The position numbers and the translations under genes are program-made. 64,000 bases of DNA from Glaciimonas sp. (GTDB lineage Bacteria; Pseudomonadota; Gammaproteobacteria; Burkholderiales; Burkholderiaceae_D): assembly GCA_012927625.1 (NCBI GenBank), contig JABBOV010000023.1, positions 1 to 64,000 of the forward strand, given 5' to 3'. Shown piece by piece: positions 8,629 through 17,960 of the stretch. How positions within the stretch are numbered: position 1 is the first letter of the stretch; every line of letters begins with the position of its first letter. Under the pieces are notes generated by a model. The model was not told the origin of the DNA. It was given only the letters and a program-made list of their open reading frames with translations, and made no database searches.

Positions 8629-9107
8629 TTAACAATATTCTGTTCATTTGCGTCGGCAATATCTGTCGCAGCCCGATGGCGGAAGGATTGTTTAAGCAGA
8701 CGTTACCTGAAAAACAAGTTTTTTCAGCCGGGATCAACGCACCGACAGGGCAGCCTGCCGATCCTTTGTCAGTGCAGTTAATGGCAGAGCGGGGTATTGA
8801 TATCAGTGAGCATCGAGCACGTAAGCTCGCCTCCTGGATGGTGTACGAGGCCGATGTAATCGTGACTATGGATCGGTATCAAATGCATTTTCTTGAAATT
8901 ACTTATCCAGGATTTAAAAACAAGGTTTGCCGACTAGGCGAGCTAGGCAACTACGATGTTCCAGATCCGTACTTGCAAGGTTTGACTGCGTTTAGGCAGA
9001 CATGCAGTCTGATTGATAAAGGTGTAGGTGAACTAGTAACCCGCATTGGTCACGCTGGCAAAGAAAGTAGTCGGAATGATGTGGCGATTATTCGCGATTT
9101 ATCCTAA
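8625..9107 (+). CDS. Low-molecular-weight protein-tyrosine phosphatase (Wzb/EpsP-like)
   Basis: This 160-residue enzyme has the P-loop CVGNICRSP near the N-terminus (the CX5R(S/T) signature) and the general-acid loop DVPDPY at about 110. It is expected to dephosphorylate the cognate Wzc-type kinase and so cycle polymer assembly. The start is GTG within the GTGA overlap with the export lipoprotein gene, indicating translational coupling. The C-terminal 20 residues extend slightly beyond the usual family length of about 145. Confidence 0.92.
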   Translation: MINNILFICVGNICRSPMAEGLFKQTLPEKQVFSAGINAPTGQPADPLSVQLMAERGIDISEHRARKLASWMVYEADVIVTMDRYQMHFLEITYPGFKNKVCRLGELGNYDVPDPYLQGLTAFRQTCSLIDKGVGELVTRIGHAGKESSRNDVAIIRDLS

Positions 9108-9291
9108 GTCTTTCCTCTAAGACGAGAGGCAAGGCGGGAATGCGGAAAATAGTTGTGGTGTTCAGGGAACACGCTAACTGCACGGCACACTGCTAAAACT
9201 TAGTGGCTTTTGTGTGCTCGGCAAGAGTAGCGGTTATATATTTAGTTTGGCGTCATTTTTATGTACGCCCTTAATTATTCAAATAATCATC

Positions 9292-11580
9292 ATGATGAAT
9301 CAACTTACTTCGCAGCCAACCCTGATTCCTGTTCACCAGTCAGCTCCTAGCAATATGCAAGATGATGATGACGAAGTAGGAATCGGAACTTACCTTAATA
9401 TTCTCTTTGACCATCGCTGGCTGATCGTCAAAATTACCTTGGCAGTCGCATTGATAGGCATAGCCTACGCGTACCTAGCCAAGCCGCTCTATGAAGCAAA
9501 TTTGCTGATCCACGTGGAAGAAGAGCGTCGCAATGAGTCGAAAAACATAATGGGTGAAATGGCTGCATTGGTAGATGTAAAAACGGCGGCGACGTCTGAA
9601 ATGGAACTTCTTCACTCACGCTTAGTGGTTTCCCGTGCAGTTGATAATTTGCGGCTTTACATTAATGCGCATCCAAAATATTTTCCGTTAATTGGCGCAT
9701 TTTTTGCCAGTCAAAATAAACAGCTTTCCAGTCCTGGAATATTTGATTACGGCGGATATGTTTGGGGCTCTGAGAAAATTGATGTTCCTATCTTTAATGT
9801 GCCGGATTCCATGCTGAACCGTGATTTTGTAATTACTGCCGAAAGCAATGGTCAATTTCGGCTAACTGAAAGCGAGCAAAAAACTGAGTGGAAAGGCACG
9901 GTAGGAACGACGCTCAATATAGAAACTGAAATGGGCAAGATAGAGTTACGAGTCGCGCAACTCGCTGCCAAACCTGGCGCGCAATTTTTACTAAGTCGTA
10001 CTTCCAGACTGACTACGATTGAGAATGTGCAAAAGGCTATGACAATCGCAGAACAAGGGAAAACATCAGGAATAGTTAAGGTAACACTTCAAGGCAGTGA
10101 CCCCAAAATTGTCAGCCTCACTCTTAACGAGATTGGCCGGGAGTACATGCGTCAGAATCTCGCGCGCAAAACGGAAGAGGCAGAAAAATCGCAAAGTTTT
10201 CTGAGTAAACAGTTGCCTGAACTCAAACAGCAACTGCAAGAAGCAGAAGCAAAATACAACCAGTTCCGTAACGCCCACGGCACCATTGATTTGAATGAAG
10301 AAGCCAAACTAAGTTTGCAACAATCTGCTGCAGCAAAAACCAGATGGTTGGATCTTCAGCAAAGAAAAGCAGAATTGTTGACTCGATTTACCGAAGAACA
10401 TCCAATCATAGTGGGAATCAACAGGCAGATTAGAGACATAAATGATGAAATCAAGTCTGTTGCCAGTCACATCAAACAACTTCCCATGTTGGAGCAGGAA
10501 GTGCTGAGTCTTAACCGCGACATCAAGGTCAATTCCGACTTGTACACCGCATTGTTAAACACCTCTCAACAATTACGCCTCATTACTGTTGGTGCTGTGA
10601 GCAATGTGCGGCTGGTAGATGCTCCGATGACGCCGGAAAAACCGATAAGTCCTAATCGCCCCATGATAATTGCTCTGGCTGTGTTGATCGGGTTATTTCT
10701 TGGCGTGATCAGTGCGTTTATCAAGAAAGCGTTACGTGGTGCAATCGATGACCCGCAGGAGATCGAAAAAATGCTTGGCATTCCGGTTTATGCATCTATT
10801 CCGCACAGCAAGATGCAAAAAGAATTACTTGAAGAAAGCACGGGCAAAACCAATAAGTTACCACTGCTGGCAAGAGTTTCGTCAACCGATATTGCAATTG
10901 AAGGTTTGCGAAACTTTCGCGCCGCCGTGCAATTTTCTCTGTCACGTTCAAAGAACAATATCGTACTGATTGCAGGCCCGACTTCGGGCATGGGGAAGAC
11001 ATTTGTATCAGTCAATCTTGCCGCAATCATGGCTGCGAGCGGCAAGAAGGTGCTGCTAATTGATGCGGATTTTCGCAATGGACATCTGCATCGGTATTTC
11101 GATCTGGGTCGGCAAAATGGTCTTGCGGATTATATTTCAGGAACAAATCGCCTGGACAGCATCATCCACCGCGATGTGATCGAGAATATGGACTTTATTT
11201 CCACGGGAAATTTGCCAGCAAATCCATCCGAGCTATTGTTGCATCCAACTTTCGGCAGCCTGCTTCAGTCGTTGTCATCCATGTACGACCTGGTTTTAAT
11301 TGATGGGACGCCAATTCTCCCGGTCGCAGATACCTTGATCATTGGCGTGCATGCCAATTCGATTTATCTCATCACTCGTGCCGGCATCACTACGCAGGGT
11401 GAGATATTGGAGTCTGTAAAGCGCCTGAATCAAGCAGGGCTGACACCGAAAGGTGTCGTATTTAATGATATGGCAGTGAAGTCCGGTCGATACGGTTACG
11501 GATATACGTATGGTAAATATCGGCACACCCAATACCTGTTAGGGGAACCTCCACTAATTGAGGTTACGAAACAGGCTTGA
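9292..11580 (+). CDS. Wzc-like polysaccharide co-polymerase with BY-kinase domain
   Basis: This is a protein of about 762 residues. A Wzz-type N-terminus (IGTYLNILFDHRWLIVK, first membrane helix, long periplasmic coiled coil around QLPELKQQLQEAEAKYNQF) is followed by the second membrane helix (MIIALAVLIGLFLGVISAF). The cytoplasmic bacterial tyrosine kinase domain comes next: Walker A GPTSGMGKT (about 561), Walker A' VLLIDADFRNG, Walker B LVLIDGTPI. A Tyr-rich tail (SGRYGYGYTYGKYRHTQY) is the autophosphorylation cluster. It controls polymer length and couples Wzy to the Wza exporter. The start is uncertain: ATG at 9292 or 9295 is preferred over an upstream TTG, but no clear ribosome site is seen. 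Confidence 0.92.
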   Translation: MMNQLTSQPTLIPVHQSAPSNMQDDDDEVGIGTYLNILFDHRWLIVKITLAVALIGIAYAYLAKPLYEANLLIHVEEERRNESKNIMGEMAALVDVKTAATSEMELLHSRLVVSRAVDNLRLYINAHPKYFPLIGAFFASQNKQLSSPGIFDYGGYVWGSEKIDVPIFNVPDSMLNRDFVITAESNGQFRLTESEQKTEWKGTVGTTLNIETEMGKIELRVAQLAAKPGAQFLLSRTSRLTTIENVQKAMTIAEQGKTSGIVKVTLQGSDPKIVSLTLNEIGREYMRQNLARKTEEAEKSQSFLSKQLPELKQQLQEAEAKYNQFRNAHGTIDLNEEAKLSLQQSAAAKTRWLDLQQRKAELLTRFTEEHPIIVGINRQIRDINDEIKSVASHIKQLPMLEQEVLSLNRDIKVNSDLYTALLNTSQQLRLITVGAVSNVRLVDAPMTPEKPISPNRPMIIALAVLIGLFLGVISAFIKKALRGAIDDPQEIEKMLGIPVYASIPHSKMQKELLEESTGKTNKLPLLARVSSTDIAIEGLRNFRAAVQFSLSRSKNNIVLIAGPTSGMGKTFVSVNLAAIMAASGKKVLLIDADFRNGHLHRYFDLGRQNGLADYISGTNRLDSIIHRDVIENMDFISTGNLPANPSELLLHPTFGSLLQSLSSMYDLVLIDGTPILPVADTLIIGVHANSIYLITRAGITTQGEILESVKRLNQAGLTPKGVVFNDMAVKSGRYGYGYTYGKYRHTQYLLGEPPLIEVTKQA

Positions 11581-11771
11581 TGTCCCTCTCCCATCACTGA
11601 AGTAGCTTTCATTCGTATTTTTCTATGCTGGGAAGAGGGCTGTCTGCGAAAGTTAAATTTTTAAAAAATTATTAACGTAATACCAATTTTTGATACGTCA
11701 TATGAGTATTGGAAAGAACACTGATGCAGTGTTCATCAAAAAATATTGCAGGCTTTGGGGAGGTCGTTGAT

Positions 11772-12869
11772 ATGAAGCGGGCGGATGTGATCGCAAGGTA
11801 TGTTCCTATATGTGACCCTATTGGCTGTCACAAGTCAAACCGGTCGATTGAGCCCGACGGTATCACGATTTCATGTTATGAAAATGACGTACCAGAATTT
11901 ATTGAAGCAGATTTGGATCGGATATATGGCAGCCTATATTCATCATTAGTCCAGTTTAGTATTTACTGTGATAGCAGAGATACAAATACTTACATTGTCC
12001 GTAAGGGCGGCAAAATAATCACGATTTTTTTATTTCAATGTTATGGCTACAAAGTGCGGGTTATAAATGAAGTGATCAGTGTTTCCGAAGAAGATATGTC
12101 CCGTTTTACGGCCTATATATTTATCAATTTCATAGCGGCTAAAGTTATTTTTTTCACGTCAATTCAGACGAATATTCGCACGCTTCCATTTCCTTATCAA
12201 CGCGTTAAGAACATGGAATATACCGTGCTTACATTACCTAAAACAGGTGAGGAATATTTGGATAGTTTAGGTAAAAGTGCACGTAGGAATATTCAACGTT
12301 ACATAAGAAATTTGTCTGAAACATTTCCGTCTTTCCGTTTTGAGTTGCTGGTAAAAGATGAAATAGACGATCAGACGATTCGAGCCATTATTGCGCTCAA
12401 TCGGGCCAGGGTAGATGGAAAAAGTACTGCATCGGCCACGGACCAAGCTGAGACTGAAAAGATAATTTGTCTGGCAAAAAAATGTGGCTTGGTCGGAGTA
12501 GCAAGAATCAATGGACAGGTGTGCGCTGGCAGCATCAGTTTTCGTACTGGATCGAATTATTTTTTCAGGGCTATTACACATGATCCAATGTACGACGCCT
12601 ACTGGATCGGATTTTTGTGTTGTTACCTTACTTTTTGCGAGTGCATTGTGCGTGAAGCAAAGGAGCTTCACTTTATGTGGGGCGATTGTGAATACAAGTA
12701 CAGCCCACCGGGAGTTAAGCGCGACCTCGACAAAGTAGCGGTATACCGTTCTAACTGGCAGATGTTATGCAAGGGTGATATTGCACTGAAGATCGCTTTT
12801 AGGGGTTACCTGCGTCAATTAATGGCGTGGTTGCATAACGCCAAACGCCGGGATGGCTTTGTGCCGTAG
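11772..12869 (+). CDS. GNAT/FemAB-like acyltransferase of the exopolysaccharide locus
   Basis: This is a protein of 365 residues. ATG at 11772 follows GGGGAGG at eight bases, so I prefer it to the in-frame ATG at 11709. The C-terminal half has the CelD/BcsL-type GNAT layout: LGKSARRNIQRYIRN, then a central strand-helix region (CGLVGVARINGQVCAGSISF) and HFMWGDCEYKYSPPGVKRDL near the end. Such proteins sit in many polysaccharide clusters and are thought to transfer an acyl or aminoacyl group to the polymer or its precursor. The N-terminal 120 residues are not recognised. It is less GC-rich than the housekeeping genes. Confidence 0.72.
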   Translation: MKRADVIARYVPICDPIGCHKSNRSIEPDGITISCYENDVPEFIEADLDRIYGSLYSSLVQFSIYCDSRDTNTYIVRKGGKIITIFLFQCYGYKVRVINEVISVSEEDMSRFTAYIFINFIAAKVIFFTSIQTNIRTLPFPYQRVKNMEYTVLTLPKTGEEYLDSLGKSARRNIQRYIRNLSETFPSFRFELLVKDEIDDQTIRAIIALNRARVDGKSTASATDQAETEKIICLAKKCGLVGVARINGQVCAGSISFRTGSNYFFRAITHDPMYDAYWIGFLCCYLTFCECIVREAKELHFMWGDCEYKYSPPGVKRDLDKVAVYRSNWQMLCKGDIALKIAFRGYLRQLMAWLHNAKRRDGFVP

Positions 12870-13013
12870 CCGGCAATTACATCGTTAAAAGACTTGCGAG
12901 ATATGAAACACCGCAGCCAGGTTATTGCGACGGAACGCAAATAGAAACTTCTATTTTTCGCTCATCTGATTTTATTTAAAATTTTTTGTTTTCTAAACAA
13001 AAGGGTGTCACAG

Positions 13014-13802
13014 GTGAACTATTCTATCCCAGTACTTTTATATCATCGTATAGACGATTCAATCTGCAAGACATCAACTTCTCCGGCGGTATTTCGGCAG
13101 CATATGAAAATGCTCAGTGAGCTTGGGTGGAAGTCCCTTTCCGTCGATGAATTTACATCAATTTTAATCGCCGGCCGGAGCCTGCCGTTTCGGTCATTTT
13201 TAATTACATTCGACGATGGTTACGAATCTGTAAAAACTACTGCGCTAAAAATATTGCAGGAATTTAATTTTAAAGCTATCTGTTTTTTGTCGACAGCCCT
13301 CATGCGAAATTCAGATGAAAATCAGACTTCACAAATATCTGAAACAGATCAGAAATTTCTATCGTGGAGTCAAGTCAGGGAGTTGCAATCAAGCGGCAAC
13401 ATTGATTGTCAGTCGCATAGTCATACACATAATAGATTTATAAATTTTTCTCTAACTGAAATTCAGCAGGACCTAGGCACTTCGGTAGACCTGCTTTCCC
13501 ATGAATTGCGCTTGCCAAAAGATCATTTTACGCATCTCGCCTGGCCTTGGGGCCTTTCATTCCAAGAATGGAAATCGATAGCGTCGCATTCTGGTTTTAA
13601 GTACCAGTACACCGTTGCGCGCCAGTCGTTAAGGCCGGATTCGCACTTCGATCAGATACCTAGAACATGTTTTGATACGCATACATTATCACAATTCAAA
13701 AGATTACTTTGGTTGCAAACTGGTCTGATTTCGCCTGTATGGGATTATATTTATCCGCATAGGAAAAAAGTTCGCAGAATAATAGATTATTTAAATGCAT
13801 AA
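13014..13802 (+). CDS. Polysaccharide deacetylase (NodB-type)
   Basis: This protein of about 262 residues has NodB homology: IPVLLYHRID at the N-terminus, the catalytic/metal motif LITFDDGYES, and the metal-binding HSHTHN. It would remove N- or O-acetyl groups from the nascent polymer or carrier-linked precursor. GTG at 13014 lies eight to nine bases after AAAGGG. An in-frame GTG three codons earlier is also possible. No signal peptide is evident, which suggests cytoplasmic action or membrane association through other partners. This is the first of two deacetylases in the locus. Confidence 0.85.
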   Translation: MNYSIPVLLYHRIDDSICKTSTSPAVFRQHMKMLSELGWKSLSVDEFTSILIAGRSLPFRSFLITFDDGYESVKTTALKILQEFNFKAICFLSTALMRNSDENQTSQISETDQKFLSWSQVRELQSSGNIDCQSHSHTHNRFINFSLTEIQQDLGTSVDLLSHELRLPKDHFTHLAWPWGLSFQEWKSIASHSGFKYQYTVARQSLRPDSHFDQIPRTCFDTHTLSQFKRLLWLQTGLISPVWDYIYPHRKKVRRIIDYLNA

Positions 13803-14080
13803 AAATTTTATAATTAATGTAAACAAGAAATGTCAGATAGATATTTCCAATATGACGCAACAGAAATATTTATAAATCAATTACAACAAATAATTTCAAA
13901 GGACTTTTGTTACAGATCGAATGTTGTTCGCATAAATACATTTATTCTATATAAAAAATAGAACTGGAATTAATTAATCGGCGCAACATATAAACTGATT
14001 AAACGTGGCTGTTAAAAATTAATCCAGTTGATATTTAATCCGATTTTGGTGCATACCGAATGAGACGGGGAGTAATAATA
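13803..14080. other. AT-rich spacer, probable promoter region
   Basis: This is a 278-base strongly AT-rich gap between the deacetylase and the GMC oxidoreductase, unlike the tight spacing in the rest of the locus. It contains no open frame of interest and no clear hairpin. It may hold a second promoter for the downstream genes, but individual -35/-10 boxes cannot be assigned reliably. Confidence 0.4.
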
Positions 14081-15838
14081 ATGTTTGTCGATACTCGACG
14101 AGTTGAAAATGGCACTGTTGTCGAAACAGATGTCTGTATTATTGGCGGCGGCGTTGCCGGAATCACTTTGGCGCTCGAACTCGAGAAACAAGGGATTGAT
14201 GCGTGCCTATTGGAAAGTGGCGGATTCAAGGCTGACGATGAGACGCGGGATCTTTACCGTGGAGAGGGAATCGGTTTGCCGTATCATTTTTCTGATGGCT
14301 GCCGCGGCCGTTTTTTTGGCGGTAGCAGCAATTGTTGGGGCGGCTGGTGTCGACCACTAGATCCTTGGGATTTCGAGAAGCGCGAGTGGATTGCGCACAG
14401 CGGCTGGCCATTCGGCTTGCAAGTTTTGGCACCCTATTATGAGCGCACTCATGCCTTGCTGAAGCTCGGCCCGTATAACTTTGACCCGGCATTTTGGGAA
14501 GCCGCCATCGGCAGACGCGACGTGCGCAGGGTGCCCCTTGCAAGCGGCAAGGTCAGGGACACCATTTCGCAGTTCAGCCCTCCAGCTCGCTTCGGAAAAC
14601 TATATCGGGATGCGCTGGCGCGATCACGACGCATTCGTACTTTTCTTTACGCTAATGTGCTCAATATCGACACCACCGGATCAGCTAAAACCGTCTCCCG
14701 GGTCCAGGTAGTGACTCTCAGTGGCCGCACCATGTATGTGTCGGCAAAGTTGTTCGTGTTGGCCACGGGAGGAATCGAGAACGCGCGCCTGCTCCTTGCC
14801 TCGAACAAGGATCAACCTGCAGGTCTTGGTAACGGGAACGATCTGGTGGGACGCTTTTTCATGGATCATCCACGATTACAGTCAGGCAGTATCCGCTTTA
14901 CAAAAGAATGGTCGCGCAACAAGTTGTACGACATTAAGTACCACTATATGAACGCGGCAGTGGCTGCGCATGGTACTTGCATTGCATCGCAACTTGCGCT
15001 TACGCCGGAGGTGCTCAAGCAAGAGCGTCTGCTCAATGCCAGGGTGTGGTTCTCGTCGGTGTTTCCGGGTGAAGGTAGCGAAGGGGCGCAAGCGCTATTT
15101 AGATGCAAGCAGGCGTTGTTGCACAAAGAGCAGGCAGGATGGAATCTCAGTCGTGACCTGTTCACGATGATCTCCCATCCGGTGCATACCGTCGGTTATG
15201 GATACACCCGTCTTTTTCAGCCTCGCTCGTTGATCCGTGACGTGAAATTTCAGGCCATTGTCGAGCCGGAGCCAGACCCAAACAGCCGGGTCACGCTGTC
15301 TTCTTCGCAAAGGGATCGGCTCGGCATGAGCCGGGTAGAGGTAGATTGGCGGCCTGGCAAACTGGCGCAACGTACATTCGATAGGACCTTCGCAATCCTT
15401 GCTGAGGAAATGCAGCGCACTGGCATCGCCAAAGTAGTGCTTGATCCCCCGATTGAGGGTGGGGAATGGCCCTCTAGCTTGGAAAAAGAGGGAACTTGGC
15501 ACCATATGGGAACGACCCGAATGCACGACTCGCCAAAGCAGGGAGTAGTTGACCGGGACTGTAAAGTGCATGGCATGACGAATCTGTATATCGCCGGCAG
15601 TTCTGTATTTCCGACGGCGGGAGCAAACTTTCCGACGATAACGATTGCTGCTCTTACGCTCAGATTATCGGAACATATCGCTAAGGAATTGAGAAGCGCA
15701 AGTGCCTGCTTTTCAAAGGGAACTCTGGTCGGTGCAAATTTGCAGCACTCCCCTGCGCCGGTTGATGAGCAACCTGTTTCTGCAAAAACATCGAGTACCA
15801 CACAGCCGATTTTTTTTGTTCCTGCTAACGGAAAATGA
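14081..15838 (+). CDS. GMC-family FAD-dependent oxidoreductase
   Basis: This is a protein of 585 residues. The ATG at 14081 follows GGGGAG at eight bases. The N-terminus has a dinucleotide-binding fold (TDVCIIGGGVAGITLALELE) and the GMC region FFGGSSNCWGGWCRP. The middle has LFVLATGGIENARLLLAS. The C-terminal GMC domain has WHHMGTTRMHD with the active-site His and ends NLYIAGSSVFPTAGANFPT. GMC enzymes oxidise sugar or alcohol hydroxyls using FAD. A member within a polysaccharide locus suggests oxidation of a sugar unit to a keto or uronic form (inference). The last 50 residues are a low-complexity extension. Confidence 0.85.
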   Translation: MFVDTRRVENGTVVETDVCIIGGGVAGITLALELEKQGIDACLLESGGFKADDETRDLYRGEGIGLPYHFSDGCRGRFFGGSSNCWGGWCRPLDPWDFEKREWIAHSGWPFGLQVLAPYYERTHALLKLGPYNFDPAFWEAAIGRRDVRRVPLASGKVRDTISQFSPPARFGKLYRDALARSRRIRTFLYANVLNIDTTGSAKTVSRVQVVTLSGRTMYVSAKLFVLATGGIENARLLLASNKDQPAGLGNGNDLVGRFFMDHPRLQSGSIRFTKEWSRNKLYDIKYHYMNAAVAAHGTCIASQLALTPEVLKQERLLNARVWFSSVFPGEGSEGAQALFRCKQALLHKEQAGWNLSRDLFTMISHPVHTVGYGYTRLFQPRSLIRDVKFQAIVEPEPDPNSRVTLSSSQRDRLGMSRVEVDWRPGKLAQRTFDRTFAILAEEMQRTGIAKVVLDPPIEGGEWPSSLEKEGTWHHMGTTRMHDSPKQGVVDRDCKVHGMTNLYIAGSSVFPTAGANFPTITIAALTLRLSEHIAKELRSASACFSKGTLVGANLQHSPAPVDEQPVSAKTSSTTQPIFFVPANGK

Positions 15839-16643
15839 GAAATTAATGGGCTTGTCAGTGAATTTTGCAGGTGCTTTTGAGTGTTTCCCGTGTTGGCGAG
15901 AATCGGATTGTTGTAGATGCTACTGAATAGCCGGTTCTTGCTGGCGGCACTTATCCCCACGGTGCGGGTCCGTGGTTTAGGTGGGCCATGCATACAGCGG
16001 TGGATCAGTCTCGGTTGGCGGCTTCATAACGCACAGACAGAACATCTGCTAACCGATAGTGCATGACCCAAAGTGCTGCTTCAGGAGACTGCCGGGCATT
16101 TATGCCGGCAAATCCAATCAAAGGCACTGGTACTGCTCTGACATACAGCCATAGATTAATAACCATTCTCCGCAATTGACAATTAGTCTGATACAGGGCA
16201 CTGGCACAGGATGACTCGGCAAAAATATTCAGCCGGCGACACACCAGACAAATTATTTCCATGTTTTGTAGAAGCATGACACAGGTCAAGCCGGCAGAGA
16301 CGGGTAATGTCAAAATGACAAAAAATCAAGTTGATAGGGAGGAATAGCCATGACGATCAAGCCACAGATACTTTCCAAGTTCATCACGCCACATCAGAAA
16401 CCCTGTCCTAAAGTGGCATTGATTACCGCTCTAGCAAGGAATGAGTATGGCGCATATACGTCAAAACTGCTGCGCCAAAAGGGCGATGTAGCGCACGGTA
16501 TTCAACACCGCACAGTATTGCGCAACACGAGGCGCATAGACCATTTATTCAAGGATCTGCAAAACACGCAGGATCGCTGTCACTTGCCTAGAATTTGAAC
16601 AACCAGAATTGACCACAGCGAATAACCCACACGATTGGCAAAC
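15839..16643. other. 805-bp gap inside the exopolysaccharide locus
   Basis: This is the largest gap within the locus. It contains one small plus-strand frame with a good ribosome site (16350-16598) and a 102-codon minus-strand frame (16005-16313) with no recognisable motif or start context. The rest gives no coherent protein. It may be the remains of a lost gene, and a promoter for the nucleotide-sugar dehydrogenase operon is likely here. Confidence 0.4.
16350..16598 (+). CDS. Small hypothetical protein or gene fragment (82 aa)
   Basis: GGGAGGAATAGCC precedes the ATG, an unusually strong ribosome binding site for an otherwise unrecognised frame. The product is basic and has no signal peptide or membrane helix. 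The middle (KPCPKVALITALARN) faintly recalls the C-terminal part of IS110-type transposases, but this is too weak to assign. It could be a vestige whose start region outlived the gene. Confidence 0.3.
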   Translation: MTIKPQILSKFITPHQKPCPKVALITALARNEYGAYTSKLLRQKGDVAHGIQHRTVLRNTRRIDHLFKDLQNTQDRCHLPRI

Positions 16644-17948
16644 ATGAAAAATACACTTCTACAAAAAATTCAGACCAAAAGCGCGGTGATCGGGATCGTC
16701 GGCCTCGGTTATGTCGGACTACCGTTGATGCTGCGCTTTTCTGCGGTCGGCTTTAAGGTAATCGGTTTCGATATTGATCCTGGCAAGGTCGCCCTCCTGA
16801 ATAGCGGAAACTCCTACATCCAGCACATTGAGGCTAGCAGCATTGCTGCTGCACGCGCTGGCGGTTTCGAAGCAACTATCGATTTCTCTCAGGCGCTAAA
16901 GGCGGATGTATTGATCTTGTGCGTACCAACCCCGCTCAATAAATTCCGCGAACCCGATTTGAGCTTCGTGATTGACACCGTCGAAGAATTGCTGCCGCAT
17001 CTGCGCCCAGGCCAATTGGTCTCGCTGGAATCGACCACCTATCCTGGCACCACCGACGAGGAGCTGCTACCGCGCATCGAATCATGCGGCCTTCACGTTG
17101 GGGACGATATTTTTCTGGTTTTTTCGCCAGAGCGGGAAGACCCCGGCAATCCAGATTTCAGTACACGCACTATTCCCAAGGTATGCGGCGGCACTACCCC
17201 GGCTTGCCTGGAAGTTGGCGTCGCCCTGTATAGCGCGGTGATTGATCAGGTGGTGCCGGTATCGTCCACGCGCACGGCTGAAATGACCAAGCTGCTGGAA
17301 AATATCCACCGTGCGGTGAATATTGGTCTTGTCAATGAGATGAAAATCATAGCCGACAAGATGAAAATCGACATTTATGAAGTAATCCGCGCCGCTGCCA
17401 CCAAACCGTTCGGCTTTGTTCCGTATTATCCTGGCCCCGGTCTCGGTGGCCATTGCATTCCGATCGATCCATTTTATCTGACCTGGAAAGCGCGCGAGTA
17501 CGGCATCAACACCCGGTTTATCGAGCTGGCCGGCGAAGTCAATAGCAATATGCCGGACTGGGTAGTGAGCAAGATAGTCGGCGCTCTGAATGACCGGCGT
17601 CAGGCAGTCAAAGGCAGCCAGATTCTAGTGCTGGGCATCACGTATAAAAAGAATGTTGCCGATTTTCGTGAATCGCCTTCGGTGATGTTGATGGAAAAAT
17701 TGCGCGCGCTAGGAGCCGAAATTGCCTATTCGGATCCACATGTGCCGACCTTTCCGGTCATGCGCGAGCATCACTTTGACCTGCGCAGCATCGAACTGAC
17801 GGCTGCTACTCTTTCCAGCTTCAACTGTGTCTTGCTGGCGACCGACCATAACCGCTTCGATTACCCGTTCATCAAGGCCAACTCCAAGTTGATAGTAGAT
17901 TGTCGCGGCCGTTATCAGGAGCCGGCTGAAAACATCGTAAAGGCATAG
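16644..17948 (+). CDS. Nucleotide-sugar dehydrogenase (UDP-GlcNAc/UDP-Glc 6-dehydrogenase, WbpA-like)
   Basis: This is a protein of 434 residues. The N-terminal NAD-binding domain has [18 protein letters not shown]. The central domain has [10 protein letters not shown] and the conserved Lys/Asn helix [19 protein letters not shown]. The catalytic Cys is in [16 protein letters not shown], and the C-terminal UDP-binding domain has [16 protein letters not shown]. It performs two successive NAD-dependent oxidations of C6 to give a uronic acid. [10 protein letters not shown] and [12 protein letters not shown] resemble the WbpA/WecC branch that uses N-acetylhexosamines, rather than Ugd. The ATG at 16644 is preferred to an upstream TTG. 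It begins the tight wzx-wzy-transferase run. Confidence 0.9.
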   Translation: MKNTLLQKIQTKSAVIGIVGLGYVGLPLMLRFSAVGFKVIGFDIDPGKVALLNSGNSYIQHIEASSIAAARAGGFEATIDFSQALKADVLILCVPTPLNKFREPDLSFVIDTVEELLPHLRPGQLVSLESTTYPGTTDEELLPRIESCGLHVGDDIFLVFSPEREDPGNPDFSTRTIPKVCGGTTPACLEVGVALYSAVIDQVVPVSSTRTAEMTKLLENIHRAVNIGLVNEMKIIADKMKIDIYEVIRAAATKPFGFVPYYPGPGLGGHCIPIDPFYLTWKAREYGINTRFIELAGEVNSNMPDWVVSKIVGALNDRRQAVKGSQILVLGITYKKNVADFRESPSVMLMEKLRALGAEIAYSDPHVPTFPVMREHHFDLRSIELTAATLSSFNCVLLATDHNRFDYPFIKANSKLIVDCRGRYQEPAENIVKA

Positions 17949-17960
17949 AGAGGATTTTTC

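Noticed and set aside
16005-16313. Minus-strand 102-codon frame in the exopolysaccharide gap
   Set aside because: It has no motif and no ribosome site, and runs against the direction of all genes in the locus.
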